A stretch of 13,817 nucleotides of DNA from JBOGCH01 sp051656645 (GTDB taxonomy: Bacteria; Bacteroidota; Bacteroidia; Bacteroidales; Marinifilaceae). Positions 6,936 to 13,817 of this stretch are shown here, piece by piece. Each line of letters starts with the position of its first letter. The stretch's first letter is position 1. The stretch is taken from assembly GCA_051656645.1 (NCBI GenBank), contig JBOGCH010000036.1, positions 1 to 13,817 on the forward strand, read 5' to 3'. The position numbers and the translations under genes were made by a program. The notes below the pieces were generated by a model. That model did not search any database, had not been told where the DNA came from, and saw nothing but the letters and a program-made list of their open reading frames with translations.

Positions 6936-7287
6936 AATTACGTAGTTGTCTATTTTAACTCATGTACTATAATAACACAATCCGTGAATCATTAGCACAT
7001 TGTGTAGCAATAATTTTGTTACAACAAATAAATACACATCACTACAATCTTACAAATCTTAAATAGGTTATTGCTTAACATGAAAAGTGCCAATCTCAGA
7101 AAAACGTATACTTTTCGGAACAAATCAATATTCATTGTGTACATACAACTTAAAAGAATCTATTATAATATCACTCCTCTAATAATATTGAGAATAAATG
7201 GTACGTGGTCTTATCTTTTTTTATTTTTATTCAACCAATCTAATATTAAACATTAAATTTGAGAAAACTATATAAATCTACAGACTT
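6936..7287. other. AT-rich divergent intergenic region
   Basis: These 352 bases separate the start codons of the GH2 gene (minus) and the dGTPase gene (plus). No RNA gene or convincing CDS was found. A 61-codon frame at 7071-7256 gives an Ile/Phe/Tyr-rich product with no family resemblance and looks like chance in AT-rich DNA. The region should hold both promoters. Only the dGTPase side shows a consensus -7 box. Confidence 0.6.
7254..7261 (+). promoter_or_regulatory. Candidate -7 box (TAAATTTG) of the dGTPase gene
   Basis: TAAATTTG matches the TAnnTTTG consensus and lies 26 bases before the ATG at 7288. No TTG is present 19-21 bases upstream, so the -33 element is weak or absent. Confidence 0.4.
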
Positions 7288-8634
7288 ATGATGATGGACT
7301 GGAACCGACTGCTTACGTCGCAACGCTATACTGCCGGAGATGCAACCAAACAAACAGCAACACATGATCGATCGCAATTCCAACGTGACTACGACCGATT
7401 AATATTCTCGGCACCCTTCAGACGCTTACAAAATAAAACTCAGGTATTTCCCATTCCTGGCAACATATTTGTACACAATCGCCTAACGCACAGTCTTGAG
7501 GTGGCAAGTGTAGGTCGTTCATTAGGTAACAAAATTGCTCAACATGTTAAAAGTCTTAATCTACCAATGGCCAATCCCGAACTACTCGAGGAAATTGGTA
7601 CCATTGTAGGCACCGCTTGCTTGGCACACGATTTAGGGAACCCACCATTTGGACACTCTGGAGAGGAAGCCATCTCCTATTTCTTTACCACAGGCAAAGG
7701 CAAAGAGTGGAAAGAAAGATTAACTGAAACCGAATGGCATGACTTAACCCACTTTGAAGGCAACGCTAACGCCTTCCGTCTATTAACACACACCTTTACC
7801 GGACGTCGTCCCGGCGGATACGCCATGACTTACTCCACCCTTGCTACTGTGGTAAAATACCCCTTTGAATCCACTGCATCTCAAAAAGGCGGATTTAAGT
7901 ATGGTTTCTTTCAAAGTGAGAAATCTATATTCGCAGAAATAGCCGAAGCCACCGGTCTAATACAATTAAGTAGTTCTCCATTGCGTTATGCCCGTCACCC
8001 CTTAGTTTATGCCATGGAAGCGGCCGATGACATATGCTATCAAATAATGGACATTGAGGATGCCCATAAATTAAAACTTCTCACTTACCAAGAGACGGAG
8101 GATTTGTTGCGCGCCTTTTGTAGCGAAGATGAATGGAATCACGTTACCGGAACGTTCCAAACAGTGTCCGATCGTAATGAAAAAATTGCTTACCTCCGCT
8201 CCATTATAATAAACTCTCTCATCAACAACTGTGCTCACGCATTTGTCAGTAATTACGCGGCTATCATGGACGGAACCTTTCAAGGCTCACTTATCGCGCA
8301 ACTTCCAACACATTTAAAATTAGCCTACGATAATTGCACCCAAATAGCACAGGAGCGCATCTATCACACAGGCATGGTAACCCAAATCCTACTTGCAGGT
8401 TATCGCATATTTGCCACTATTCTGGATGAATACATTCACGCCATGTTTACACCCGAAAGTTATTACTCTAAGAATCTTTTGTTGCTTATGCCAGGTCAAT
8501 ACCATCTGCCTCATGATGCTTCGGACTATGCCAAGATACAAACCATTGTTGACTACGTATCCGGTATGACCGACTCCTATGCTCTCGATTTATACCGCAA
8601 ACTTCAAGGAATAGAACTACCGGCTATTGGCTAA
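7288..8634 (+). CDS. dgt: Deoxyguanosinetriphosphate triphosphohydrolase (dGTPase)
   Basis: A 448-residue HD-domain enzyme that splits dGTP, or other dNTPs in some subfamilies, into the deoxynucleoside and triphosphate, thereby controlling dNTP pools. Metal-binding residues are visible in order: His68 in HNRLTHSLEVA, His114-Asp115 in CLAHDLGNPPFGHSGE, and Asp247 or Asp248 in AMEAADDICY. Other family phrases are PFRRLQNKTQVF near residue 43, HFEGNANAFRLL (155-166) and PLRYARHPL. The length is normal for the family. Three ATGs are in tandem at 7288, 7291 and 7294; any could be the start, and homologues beginning MDW would favour the third. Monocistronic, with its stop codon touching a very long hairpin. 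Confidence 0.95.
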   Translation: MMMDWNRLLTSQRYTAGDATKQTATHDRSQFQRDYDRLIFSAPFRRLQNKTQVFPIPGNIFVHNRLTHSLEVASVGRSLGNKIAQHVKSLNLPMANPELLEEIGTIVGTACLAHDLGNPPFGHSGEEAISYFFTTGKGKEWKERLTETEWHDLTHFEGNANAFRLLTHTFTGRRPGGYAMTYSTLATVVKYPFESTASQKGGFKYGFFQSEKSIFAEIAEATGLIQLSSSPLRYARHPLVYAMEAADDICYQIMDIEDAHKLKLLTYQETEDLLRAFCSEDEWNHVTGTFQTVSDRNEKIAYLRSIIINSLINNCAHAFVSNYAAIMDGTFQGSLIAQLPTHLKLAYDNCTQIAQERIYHTGMVTQILLAGYRIFATILDEYIHAMFTPESYYSKNLLLLMPGQYHLPHDASDYAKIQTIVDYVSGMTDSYALDLYRKLQGIELPAIG

Positions 8635-8705
8635 AACTAATCCTATCTAACTAACGTGGCCTCTTCCCAAAGGAAGAGGCCACGTTAGTTAGATAGGATT
8701 AGTTT
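8634..8705. terminator. 34-bp perfect hairpin between dgt and kdsA (probable bidirectional terminator)
   Basis: Positions 8634-8667 pair without mismatch with 8672-8705, leaving the loop CAAA. The GC-rich part is near the loop (ACGTGGCCTCTTCC). T runs beyond the stem are short (TTT on plus, TTTT on minus), so it departs from a classic U-tract terminator, but its position between convergent stop codons fits that role. It includes the last base of the dgt stop codon and the whole kdsA stop codon. Confidence 0.75.
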
Positions 8706-9529
8706 ATTGCTTGGCGAATTCGCATCAACTTAATCAGCAAATCCTCCAATTTATCTAATTGCAACATATTAGCGCCATCTGATTTGGCATGTAACGGATC
8801 CGGATGCGTTTCAATAAAGATTCCATCCACGCCTACCGCTATTCCTGCTTTAGCAATACACTCAATTAGTTCCGGTTTCCCTCCGGTAACACCACCAGCC
8901 TGATTAGGTTGCTGTAAAGAGTGTGTTACATCTAAAACAACGGGACATTTACACGTTTCGCGCATGATATCTATTCCGCGGTAATCCACAATTAAATCCT
9001 GATAACCAAACGTTGTTCCACGCTCTGTTACCATAACATTATCATTGTTCGTCTCACGTACTTTTTCTACAGCAAAATGCATAGAATCCGGACCTAGAAA
9101 CTGACCTTTCTTAATGTTTACCACTTTTCCTGTTTCAGCGGCAGCAACCAATAAATCGGTCTGACGACACAAAAAAGCAGGAATCTGAAGTACATCTACA
9201 TATTCCGCAGCCATCACAGCATCCTCTGCCGTATGGATATCCGTAACCACAGGTATCTGGAAGTTATGACGCACTTTGGCTAATATTTTCAACGCTTTCT
9301 CATCACCAATGCCGGTAAACGAATCTAAGCGCGAACGGTTAGCTTTTTTAAACGATCCCTTAAAAACATAAGGAATACCATATTTATCGGTCAATTCAGA
9401 GATATGTTCCGCAATGCGCATAGCCATATCTTCGCCCTCAATAACGCATGGTCCCGCAAGTAGGAAAAACATATCGCTATCGGTTAGTTCTTTTATTATC
9501 TGCATATTATTATTATTTATTCGTTTCAT
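8699..9529 (-). CDS. kdsA: 3-deoxy-8-phosphooctulonate synthase (KDO-8-phosphate synthase), metal-dependent class
   Basis: This enzyme condenses phosphoenolpyruvate with arabinose-5-phosphate to KDO-8-phosphate, the precursor of the inner sugar of lipopolysaccharide. The 276-residue TIM-barrel protein shows FLLAGPCVIEG near the N-terminus, KGSFKKANRS (58-67), VVTDIH, KKGQFLGP and the C-terminal loop ETHPDPLHAKSDGANML. Cys28, His203, Glu240 and Asp251 correspond to the four metal ligands of the Aquifex-type class II enzymes; metal-free enzymes have Asn in place of the Cys. The start is ambiguous: ATG at 9529 gives MKRINNNN before a second ATG at 9505, and the Asn run is encoded by an AAT repeat. 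It lies 53 bases after rarA on the same strand, with no terminator between, and is probably the last gene of that transcript. Confidence 0.95.
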   Translation of the reverse strand: MKRINNNNMQIIKELTDSDMFFLLAGPCVIEGEDMAMRIAEHISELTDKYGIPYVFKGSFKKANRSRLDSFTGIGDEKALKILAKVRHNFQIPVVTDIHTAEDAVMAAEYVDVLQIPAFLCRQTDLLVAAAETGKVVNIKKGQFLGPDSMHFAVEKVRETNNDNVMVTERGTTFGYQDLIVDYRGIDIMRETCKCPVVLDVTHSLQQPNQAGGVTGGKPELIECIAKAGIAVGVDGIFIETHPDPLHAKSDGANMLQLDKLEDLLIKLMRIRQAIN

Positions 9530-9582
9530 TTTTTGCTCTCGGAAAGTTCCGTTTATTTAAGCAAATAATCAATACCTCCGAC

Positions 9583-10860
9583 CTAATATTTATAGAATTT
9601 CTTCCACCAAACTTTTAGGCGTTCCAGTATCTTCATTTCTTGTGCATTACCTTGCGGTTTATATAGCATGCGCCCTTTCAATTCCGGCGGCATAAAAGCC
9701 TGTTCCACAAAGTTACCGGGATAGTCATGCGCATATTTATAGTCCATTCCGTAGTTCAAATCTTTCATCAACTTGGTTGGCGCATTGCGCAAATGTAACG
9801 GCACCTGTACATTACCGGATTGTTTCACTAACGCCATCGCCTCATTAATAGCCATGTAAGCCGAATTACTTTTAGGCGATGTAGCCAAATAAATCAAACA
9901 TTCGGCCAATGGTATTCGTGCTTCTGGCATACCTATTTTGTGCACCGCCTCAAAACAAGCATTGGCTATAAGCATAGCATTAGGATTTGCAAGTCCTATA
10001 TCCTCTGAGGCGAGTATAATCAATCGGCGCGCAATAAACTTCGGATCCTCGCCTCCCACCAACATGCGTGCCATATAGTAAATAGCGGCGTTCGGATCGC
10101 TTCCTCGCACGGATTTAATCATTGCCGAGATAATGTCGTAGTGCTGCTCGCCATCCTTATCGTACATTAATGGGTTTTCCTGCAATTCGCGTTTCACCAT
10201 CTCATTGTCAATAATCACCTTCCCATTGGGATGCGCGTTTACCACCAACTCCAATATGTTAAGCAACTTACGCGCATCTCCCCCACTAAAGGATAAAAGC
10301 GCCTCGCGCTCCTTGAGCTCTATGTCGCGCTGCTTTAGATAAGTATCCTTTGCTAAAGCTTTATCTAGTAGCTCATTCAAATCCAACTTCTCTTGTGCTT
10401 TTAGCACATAAACCTGGCAGCGGGACAAAAGAGGCGATATGACTTCAAACGATGGATTTTCGGTAGTAGCTCCAATCAGCGTTACCGTACCGTTTTCTAC
10501 AGCCGCTAACAGCGAATCCTGCTGTGCTTTGGAAAAACGGTGAATCTCATCAATAAACAATATTGGATTAGGGGTATTAAAAAAGCGTTGTCCCTCGGCC
10601 TTTTTAATCACCTCGCGTACATCCTTCACACCAGATGACACTGCGCTCAATACATGAAACGGTCTGTTCAACTGATTGGCTATAATCATGGCCAATGTGG
10701 TTTTCCCCACGCCGGGAGGTCCCCACAAAATAAAAGAGGACATTACGCCGGATTCTATCATCTTACGTAACACCTTACCTTGTCCCACAAGGTGTTGTTG
10801 TCCTATATAATCGTCTAGAGTTGCGGGACGCATACGTTCCGCCAATGGCTTATTTTCCAT
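9583..10860 (-). CDS. rarA: Replication-associated recombination protein A (RarA/MgsA, AAA+ ATPase)
   Basis: A 425-residue clamp-loader-like AAA+ ATPase that acts on stalled or gapped replication forks and single-strand DNA ends. The N-terminal RPATLDDYIGQ box is followed by Walker A GPPGVGKT (47-54), Walker B ILFIDEIHRF (100-109), sensor 1 GATTENPSFEV (130-140) and an SRC arginine-finger motif (Arg147). The C-terminal half holds the lid and the tetramerisation region with RMLVGGEDPKFIARRLII and ASEDIGLANP, which are hallmarks of RarA/WRNIP1 proteins. The length is normal. The ATG lies 3 bases after the stop codon of the upstream helicase gene, so translation is probably coupled. Confidence 0.96.
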   Translation of the reverse strand: MENKPLAERMRPATLDDYIGQQHLVGQGKVLRKMIESGVMSSFILWGPPGVGKTTLAMIIANQLNRPFHVLSAVSSGVKDVREVIKKAEGQRFFNTPNPILFIDEIHRFSKAQQDSLLAAVENGTVTLIGATTENPSFEVISPLLSRCQVYVLKAQEKLDLNELLDKALAKDTYLKQRDIELKEREALLSFSGGDARKLLNILELVVNAHPNGKVIIDNEMVKRELQENPLMYDKDGEQHYDIISAMIKSVRGSDPNAAIYYMARMLVGGEDPKFIARRLIILASEDIGLANPNAMLIANACFEAVHKIGMPEARIPLAECLIYLATSPKSNSAYMAINEAMALVKQSGNVQVPLHLRNAPTKLMKDLNYGMDYKYAHDYPGNFVEQAFMPPELKGRMLYKPQGNAQEMKILERLKVWWKKFYKY

Positions 10861-10863
10861 ATA

Positions 10864-12987
10864 TTACTCCTCTCCGTTACTATTATTGTTATTATTGGAA
10901 TACAATCTGTAGTCATCCACCAGCTCCAACAACTTTACGCCATATTTCTCCACCACTCGCTTCCCTATACCATGAATGGCAAGTAACTCCTTTTTATTGG
11001 TGGGTAGCGTATTGGCAATGCCAATCATGGCCTTTTGCTGTAGTATGGTATATACCGGCAAATTAAGTGATGTGGCTTCCTCGTTACGCCATTCCCGCAC
11101 CTTGTCATAAAGTGCCTTATTTTTTATCTCATCATAATCAATTGCCGGTCCTGCGGCTTTACTCCGTTCCTTAGATACTGAAGGGCGCTCCATTTGCATA
11201 CGCGATCGCATACGGTAATAATCCCCAATGGTAAAAGGACGTTGCACCAAGCTCAGTAGCGCCAATTTTAGATCCTGTTCCTTTAACAATTCGTCCATTT
11301 GCAACTTTAACTGCTTAGCAGCCTCCTTATTATCCGTTTCCGGCAAAGACAGCATAGTAAGCGGAAGTAGCAATTGTTCCAGTTGCGTTGTGAAGTAGCT
11401 TGCACCTTTACTTATACGCTCCAGGATATGTTCATCCTGCTCATAATTCTCTGTGGTAAATATCAAACTCTTAAGTTGTCTCTGAAATTTGTCCGACACC
11501 TCTTCTGTCTGCATTTTCAACTCATCCTTCATTAGGCACCAGCGTTCTGTAAGTTGCGGAAAACTACTTTTCAACGACATATAGAAAATCTTAGCCACCT
11601 GGCTGGCCAGCACAATCATTCGGTCAAAATCAAAAAGTTCACGCAGTATGCCGTAGTAGTTGTCGCGCTGTGACAGATTTAACTCTCTCTCCGTAGGTTT
11701 CAACGCTTGCAACGATAGGATGTAATTATCTACCCGCGTATCATTTATAAGCGCCTGTGGCGAAATTCGCGAACGTAATACAATACCCTCCAACGTACGG
11801 CAACGGCTAAGCGCCACATACACCTGCCCGTGAGCAAATGCTTGAGCCGCATCTATAATTACATTGTCAAAGGTTAAACCCTGACTCTTATGTATGGTTA
11901 TGGCATACGCTTGGCGTAAAGGGTATTGGCGGAATATGCCTTCCACCTTCTCCTCAATTTCCTGCGTCTGCTCATTAAGCGTATATTTAATATTTTGCCA
12001 CTCTCCTTTGCCCACCATAATCACGTCGTCATCACAACGTACCGTGACACTCGTATCAGACACCTGTTCCACTATCCCAATACGTCCGTTGTAATACTTT
12101 TTCTCCGGGCTCGGATCGTTTTGTATAAACATTACCTGTGCTCCTTTTTTAAGCTCTAGGCGGAAATCCGTAGGATATAGATATTCCGGAAAATCACGAT
12201 CTATCACCGCGTCAAAAGCATATTCCGGCTGAGCAATGCGCCCCATCTCCTCTCGGTTTATACGTTGTGCCTGCGCGTTATGGGTGGTAAGCGTAACAAA
12301 ACCTTGATCTTTAGGCGGAGAGAAACGATCTTGATATCGGTCATTTAACCTTGCCAACGTATCAGGGCTAATCTTATTGTCACGTATAGCATTCAATATG
12401 CTAACAAAGTCCGTATCACTCTGCCTGTATATATGTGTCAACTCAATAGGATAATAAGGTGTTTGCTTAAACTCCAAACTATAAAAAAAGAACGGTGTCT
12501 TATAATATTGTGACAATATTGCCCACTCATCATCCTTCACCACAGGAGCCAACTGCTGCAAATCGCCAATCAATAGCAGCTGTACACCACCAAAAGGTAA
12601 GCGCGGATTCCTGTATCGGCGTAGAATGGCACTTACGGCATCCAACGTATCGGCACGTACCATACTTATTTCGTCAATGACCAAAACATCTATGGAACGT
12701 ATCAAATTTATCTTTGTCTTGTTGTACTTATTGTTCTTTAGTACATCTCGTCCCGGAACATAGGGTGTAAAAGGCAACTGAAATAAAGAATGAAGTGTTA
12801 CCCCCTGTGCATTCATGGCAGCTACGCCCGTTGGCGCGGTTACTACCACACGCTTTAGCTGCTGCTCACGTAGTTCACGCAGAAATGTGGTTTTCCCGGT
12901 GCCCGCTTTACCCGTCAAAAAGATATTACATGAGGTGTTTTGCAGAAACCGAAACGCAAGTTGTTTGGGGATATTTATCTCTTCCAT
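10864..12987 (-). CDS. Pif1/RecD-like superfamily 1B DNA helicase with C-terminal HRDC-like domain
   Basis: With the ATG at 12987 the product has 707 residues. SF1B helicase motifs are in order: Walker A GKAGTGKTT (26-34), APTGVAA (51-57), Walker B VLVIDEIS (101-108), GDLQQLAPV (141-149), ELTHIYRQ (182-189), ITIHKSQGLTF (363-373) and VYVALSRCR (389-397). The front half resembles Pif1-type helicases, which move 5' to 3' and unwind forks, G-quadruplexes or displaced strands. A helical linker (~430-600) leads to an HRDC-like domain (~624-695, with LPVYTILQQKAMIGIA and IHGIGKRVVEKYG), a DNA-binding module best known from RecQ. The reading frame extends upstream to an ATG at 13050, but those 21 extra residues are hydrophobic and unlike the family, while MEEINIPKQLAF is a natural start. 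The tail is Asn-rich. Probably the first gene of an operon with rarA and kdsA. Confidence 0.9.
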   Translation of the reverse strand: MEEINIPKQLAFRFLQNTSCNIFLTGKAGTGKTTFLRELREQQLKRVVVTAPTGVAAMNAQGVTLHSLFQLPFTPYVPGRDVLKNNKYNKTKINLIRSIDVLVIDEISMVRADTLDAVSAILRRYRNPRLPFGGVQLLLIGDLQQLAPVVKDDEWAILSQYYKTPFFFYSLEFKQTPYYPIELTHIYRQSDTDFVSILNAIRDNKISPDTLARLNDRYQDRFSPPKDQGFVTLTTHNAQAQRINREEMGRIAQPEYAFDAVIDRDFPEYLYPTDFRLELKKGAQVMFIQNDPSPEKKYYNGRIGIVEQVSDTSVTVRCDDDVIMVGKGEWQNIKYTLNEQTQEIEEKVEGIFRQYPLRQAYAITIHKSQGLTFDNVIIDAAQAFAHGQVYVALSRCRTLEGIVLRSRISPQALINDTRVDNYILSLQALKPTERELNLSQRDNYYGILRELFDFDRMIVLASQVAKIFYMSLKSSFPQLTERWCLMKDELKMQTEEVSDKFQRQLKSLIFTTENYEQDEHILERISKGASYFTTQLEQLLLPLTMLSLPETDNKEAAKQLKLQMDELLKEQDLKLALLSLVQRPFTIGDYYRMRSRMQMERPSVSKERSKAAGPAIDYDEIKNKALYDKVREWRNEEATSLNLPVYTILQQKAMIGIANTLPTNKKELLAIHGIGKRVVEKYGVKLLELVDDYRLYSNNNNNSNGEE

Positions 12988-13048
12988 ATTTATTTCTCTA
13001 GCCTTTGATAATAGTGCTACAAATGGCGTAACAACTATACAAAGTAAC

Positions 13049-13082
13049 AAAAAAAATCGGCCGATTCAAAAGAACCGGCCGA
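13049..13082 (-). terminator. Terminator of the small heat-shock protein gene
   Basis: On the minus strand, TCGGCCG (7-bp GC-rich stem, 13057-13063 with 13076-13082) encloses an A-C mismatch, three more pairs and a four-base loop. It is followed by eight T residues (13049-13056). This is a classic intrinsic terminator 22 bases after the stop codon at 13105, and it separates the heat-shock gene from the helicase operon. Confidence 0.9.
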
Positions 13083-13104
13083 CCACTAAAATCAAACTAC
13101 CTAC

Positions 13105-13536
13105 CTACTTAACCTCTATCGTCTTGCTCAACTTATCTTTATGCTCTTTTTTGGGCATTGTAACCTCAAGGATACCATCCTTATAGGTTGCTTCAGCCTT
13201 TGATACATCATATCGCTCTTCAGGTAGTTCGACACTTCGACGAAATGAGTAAGATGAAAACTCTCGTCTCAGATATTTCCCTTCTTTTTTCTCCTCTGTT
13301 TCGTTACTTTTTTCGCAAGATAAGGTAAGTATACCATTATCATAGCTTAGTTTAAAATCGTCCTTCTTAAATCCCGGAACGCGTAACTCCATTCTTAACT
13401 GCTTGTCCTCTTCGATAATATTCATGGCCGGCAACTGTTTATGCCCTTCGGCAGGAACTAAGTTACCATTAAAGAACTCATCCAACAACGAAGTATAAAA
13501 AGGATTCATCTCTGTGTTACGTTTTACGATACTCAT
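13105..13536 (-). CDS. Small heat-shock protein (Hsp20/alpha-crystallin family)
   Basis: A 143-residue ATP-independent chaperone that holds unfolding proteins in soluble oligomers. A short N-terminal arm (1-33, with NPFYTSLLDEFF) precedes the alpha-crystallin domain (~34-130). The domain shows ELRVPGFKKDDFKLSYDNGILTL in its first half and the signature GILEVTMPK (121-129) in its last strands. The C-terminal tail carries the I-x-V anchor (IEV, 140-142) used for oligomer assembly. Length and layout are normal for bacterial Hsp20. The ATG at 13536 is the first in frame; a second at residue 10 is less likely. It has its own terminator, so it is monocistronic. No CIRCE element or other known heat-shock operator was seen upstream. 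Confidence 0.95.
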   Translation of the reverse strand: MSIVKRNTEMNPFYTSLLDEFFNGNLVPAEGHKQLPAMNIIEEDKQLRMELRVPGFKKDDFKLSYDNGILTLSCEKSNETEEKKEGKYLRREFSSYSFRRSVELPEERYDVSKAEATYKDGILEVTMPKKEHKDKLSKTIEVK

Positions 13537-13668
13537 GACTCAAATAGAAATTGTTTTATTCGTTATGTATGGTCTTGTACGCTGTTACGGTGGTACAGTT
13601 TCTAATTTGAGAATTAAATAAATACAATAAAATCAAACAATGGATAATGACACTTAACGGATACTTGT
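13537..13668. other. Upstream region of the heat-shock gene
   Basis: AT-rich DNA that should hold the Hsp20 promoter. On the minus strand CTATTTG ends four bases before the ATG, one base short of the TAnnTTTG consensus, and no good -33 element goes with it, so no promoter is called. No RNA gene or CDS was seen. Confidence 0.4.
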
Positions 13669-13817
13669 CTACTTCCTTATGTGGTTTCCTGATTTGTGTT
13701 TACTTGAATTGATTATTAATTTGTTATCGAATCTAAATTTTTCTGTTATTCCTGTACTGTATTTACAATACATTTTTTCAATCAATTCTTTACTAACTTT
13801 GATAAGCTTAACTACGA
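13669..13817 (-). CDS. Possible C-terminal end of a gene entering from the right edge (unrecognised)
   Basis: On the minus strand one frame stays open from the window edge (first whole codon at 13815) for 48 codons to a TAG at 13671-13669. The product is Lys-rich and soluble-looking (for example KVSKELIEKMYCKYSTG, ending HIRK) and matches no family I recognise. In DNA this AT-rich an opening of 48 codons is uncommon but can happen by chance. No terminator hairpin follows the stop. An internal ATG would allow a free-standing 34-residue peptide instead. Treat as tentative. Confidence 0.25.
   Translation of the reverse strand, partial: VVKLIKVSKELIEKMYCKYSTGITEKFRFDNKLIINSSKHKSGNHIRK
13758..13772. 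repeat. Short perfect palindrome TGTATT-TAC-AATACA
   Basis: Six-base arms around a three-base spacer, followed on the plus strand by TTTTTT. It could be an operator half-site pair or a weak AT-rich hairpin. It overlaps the tentative partial reading frame, so it may equally be coincidental. Confidence 0.25.
13794..13801 (+). promoter_or_regulatory. Possible plus-strand -7 box (TAACTTTG) near the right edge
   Basis: TAACTTTG matches TAnnTTTG and could serve a plus-strand gene beyond the window. No TTG is found 19-21 bases upstream. It conflicts with the tentative minus-strand reading frame covering the same bases; at most one of the two is likely to be real. Confidence 0.2.

Noticed and set aside
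7006..7075. 8-bp inverted repeat AGCAATAA / TTATTGCT in the GH2/dgt intergenic region
   Set aside because: The arms are more than 50 bases apart and AT-rich; a match of this length is expected by chance in such DNA.
7071..7256. 61-codon plus-strand frame in the GH2/dgt intergenic region
   Set aside because: The composition is what AT-rich noncoding DNA gives (Ile, Phe, Tyr, Leu), with no family resemblance, and it covers the expected dgt promoter region and the TAAATTTG box nearby.
12988..13050. Upstream extension of the helicase to an ATG at 13050, adding 21 residues
   Set aside because: The added residues (starting MLLCIVVTPF) resemble a signal or membrane segment, which makes no sense for a cytosolic helicase, and they would start right beside the Hsp20 terminator. 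MEEINIPKQ is a more natural start.

Overview
The window looks like a chromosomal housekeeping stretch from a low-GC member of the Bacteroidota, probably order Bacteroidales. This rests on several signs. Gene starts lack clear Shine-Dalgarno sequences. Several upstream regions carry the TAnnTTTG -7 box, in two cases with TTTG or TTG 20-21 bases upstream, which is the promoter type of this phylum. The protein set fits too: an exported family 2 glycosidase, a metal-type KDO-8-phosphate synthase (implying an LPS-bearing Gram-negative) and a CoA-transferase of the butyrate/4-hydroxybutyrate family. The genus cannot be read from sequence alone.

Left part (1-2492): the 3' end of a tRNA-Ser(GCU) and a complete tRNA-Pro(UGG), closed by a strong bidirectional terminator. 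Then come two minus-strand genes, a small nucleotidyltransferase-fold protein and a thioredoxin, each with its own hairpin. A plus-strand pair follows, encoding a Yip1-type membrane protein and SmpB, driven by a good Bacteroidota-type promoter.

Middle (2493-8705): a CoA-transferase gene on the plus strand, whose -7 box sits inside a palindrome followed by a second palindrome. It converges through a 29-bp perfect hairpin on a large exported GH2 glycosidase (minus). After an AT-rich 352-bp divergent intergenic region comes a dGTPase gene (plus). This converges on kdsA through a 34-bp perfect hairpin that fills the whole gap and touches both stop codons.

Right part (8699-13817, all minus): an apparent operon reading Pif1/RecD-like helicase with a C-terminal HRDC-like domain, then rarA (3-bp gap), then kdsA (53-bp gap). 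Upstream lies a free-standing small heat-shock protein gene with its own terminator. The last ~280 bases are AT-rich and hold no confident gene. One reading frame stays open from the right edge for 48 codons on the minus strand and may be the end of a neighbouring gene.

I see no mobile element, CRISPR array, phage gene or obvious defence island. The most interesting items are the unassigned nucleotidyltransferase, the double palindrome at the CoA-transferase promoter, the helicase-RarA pairing and the unusually long perfect hairpins between convergent genes. None of these by itself shows a new system.
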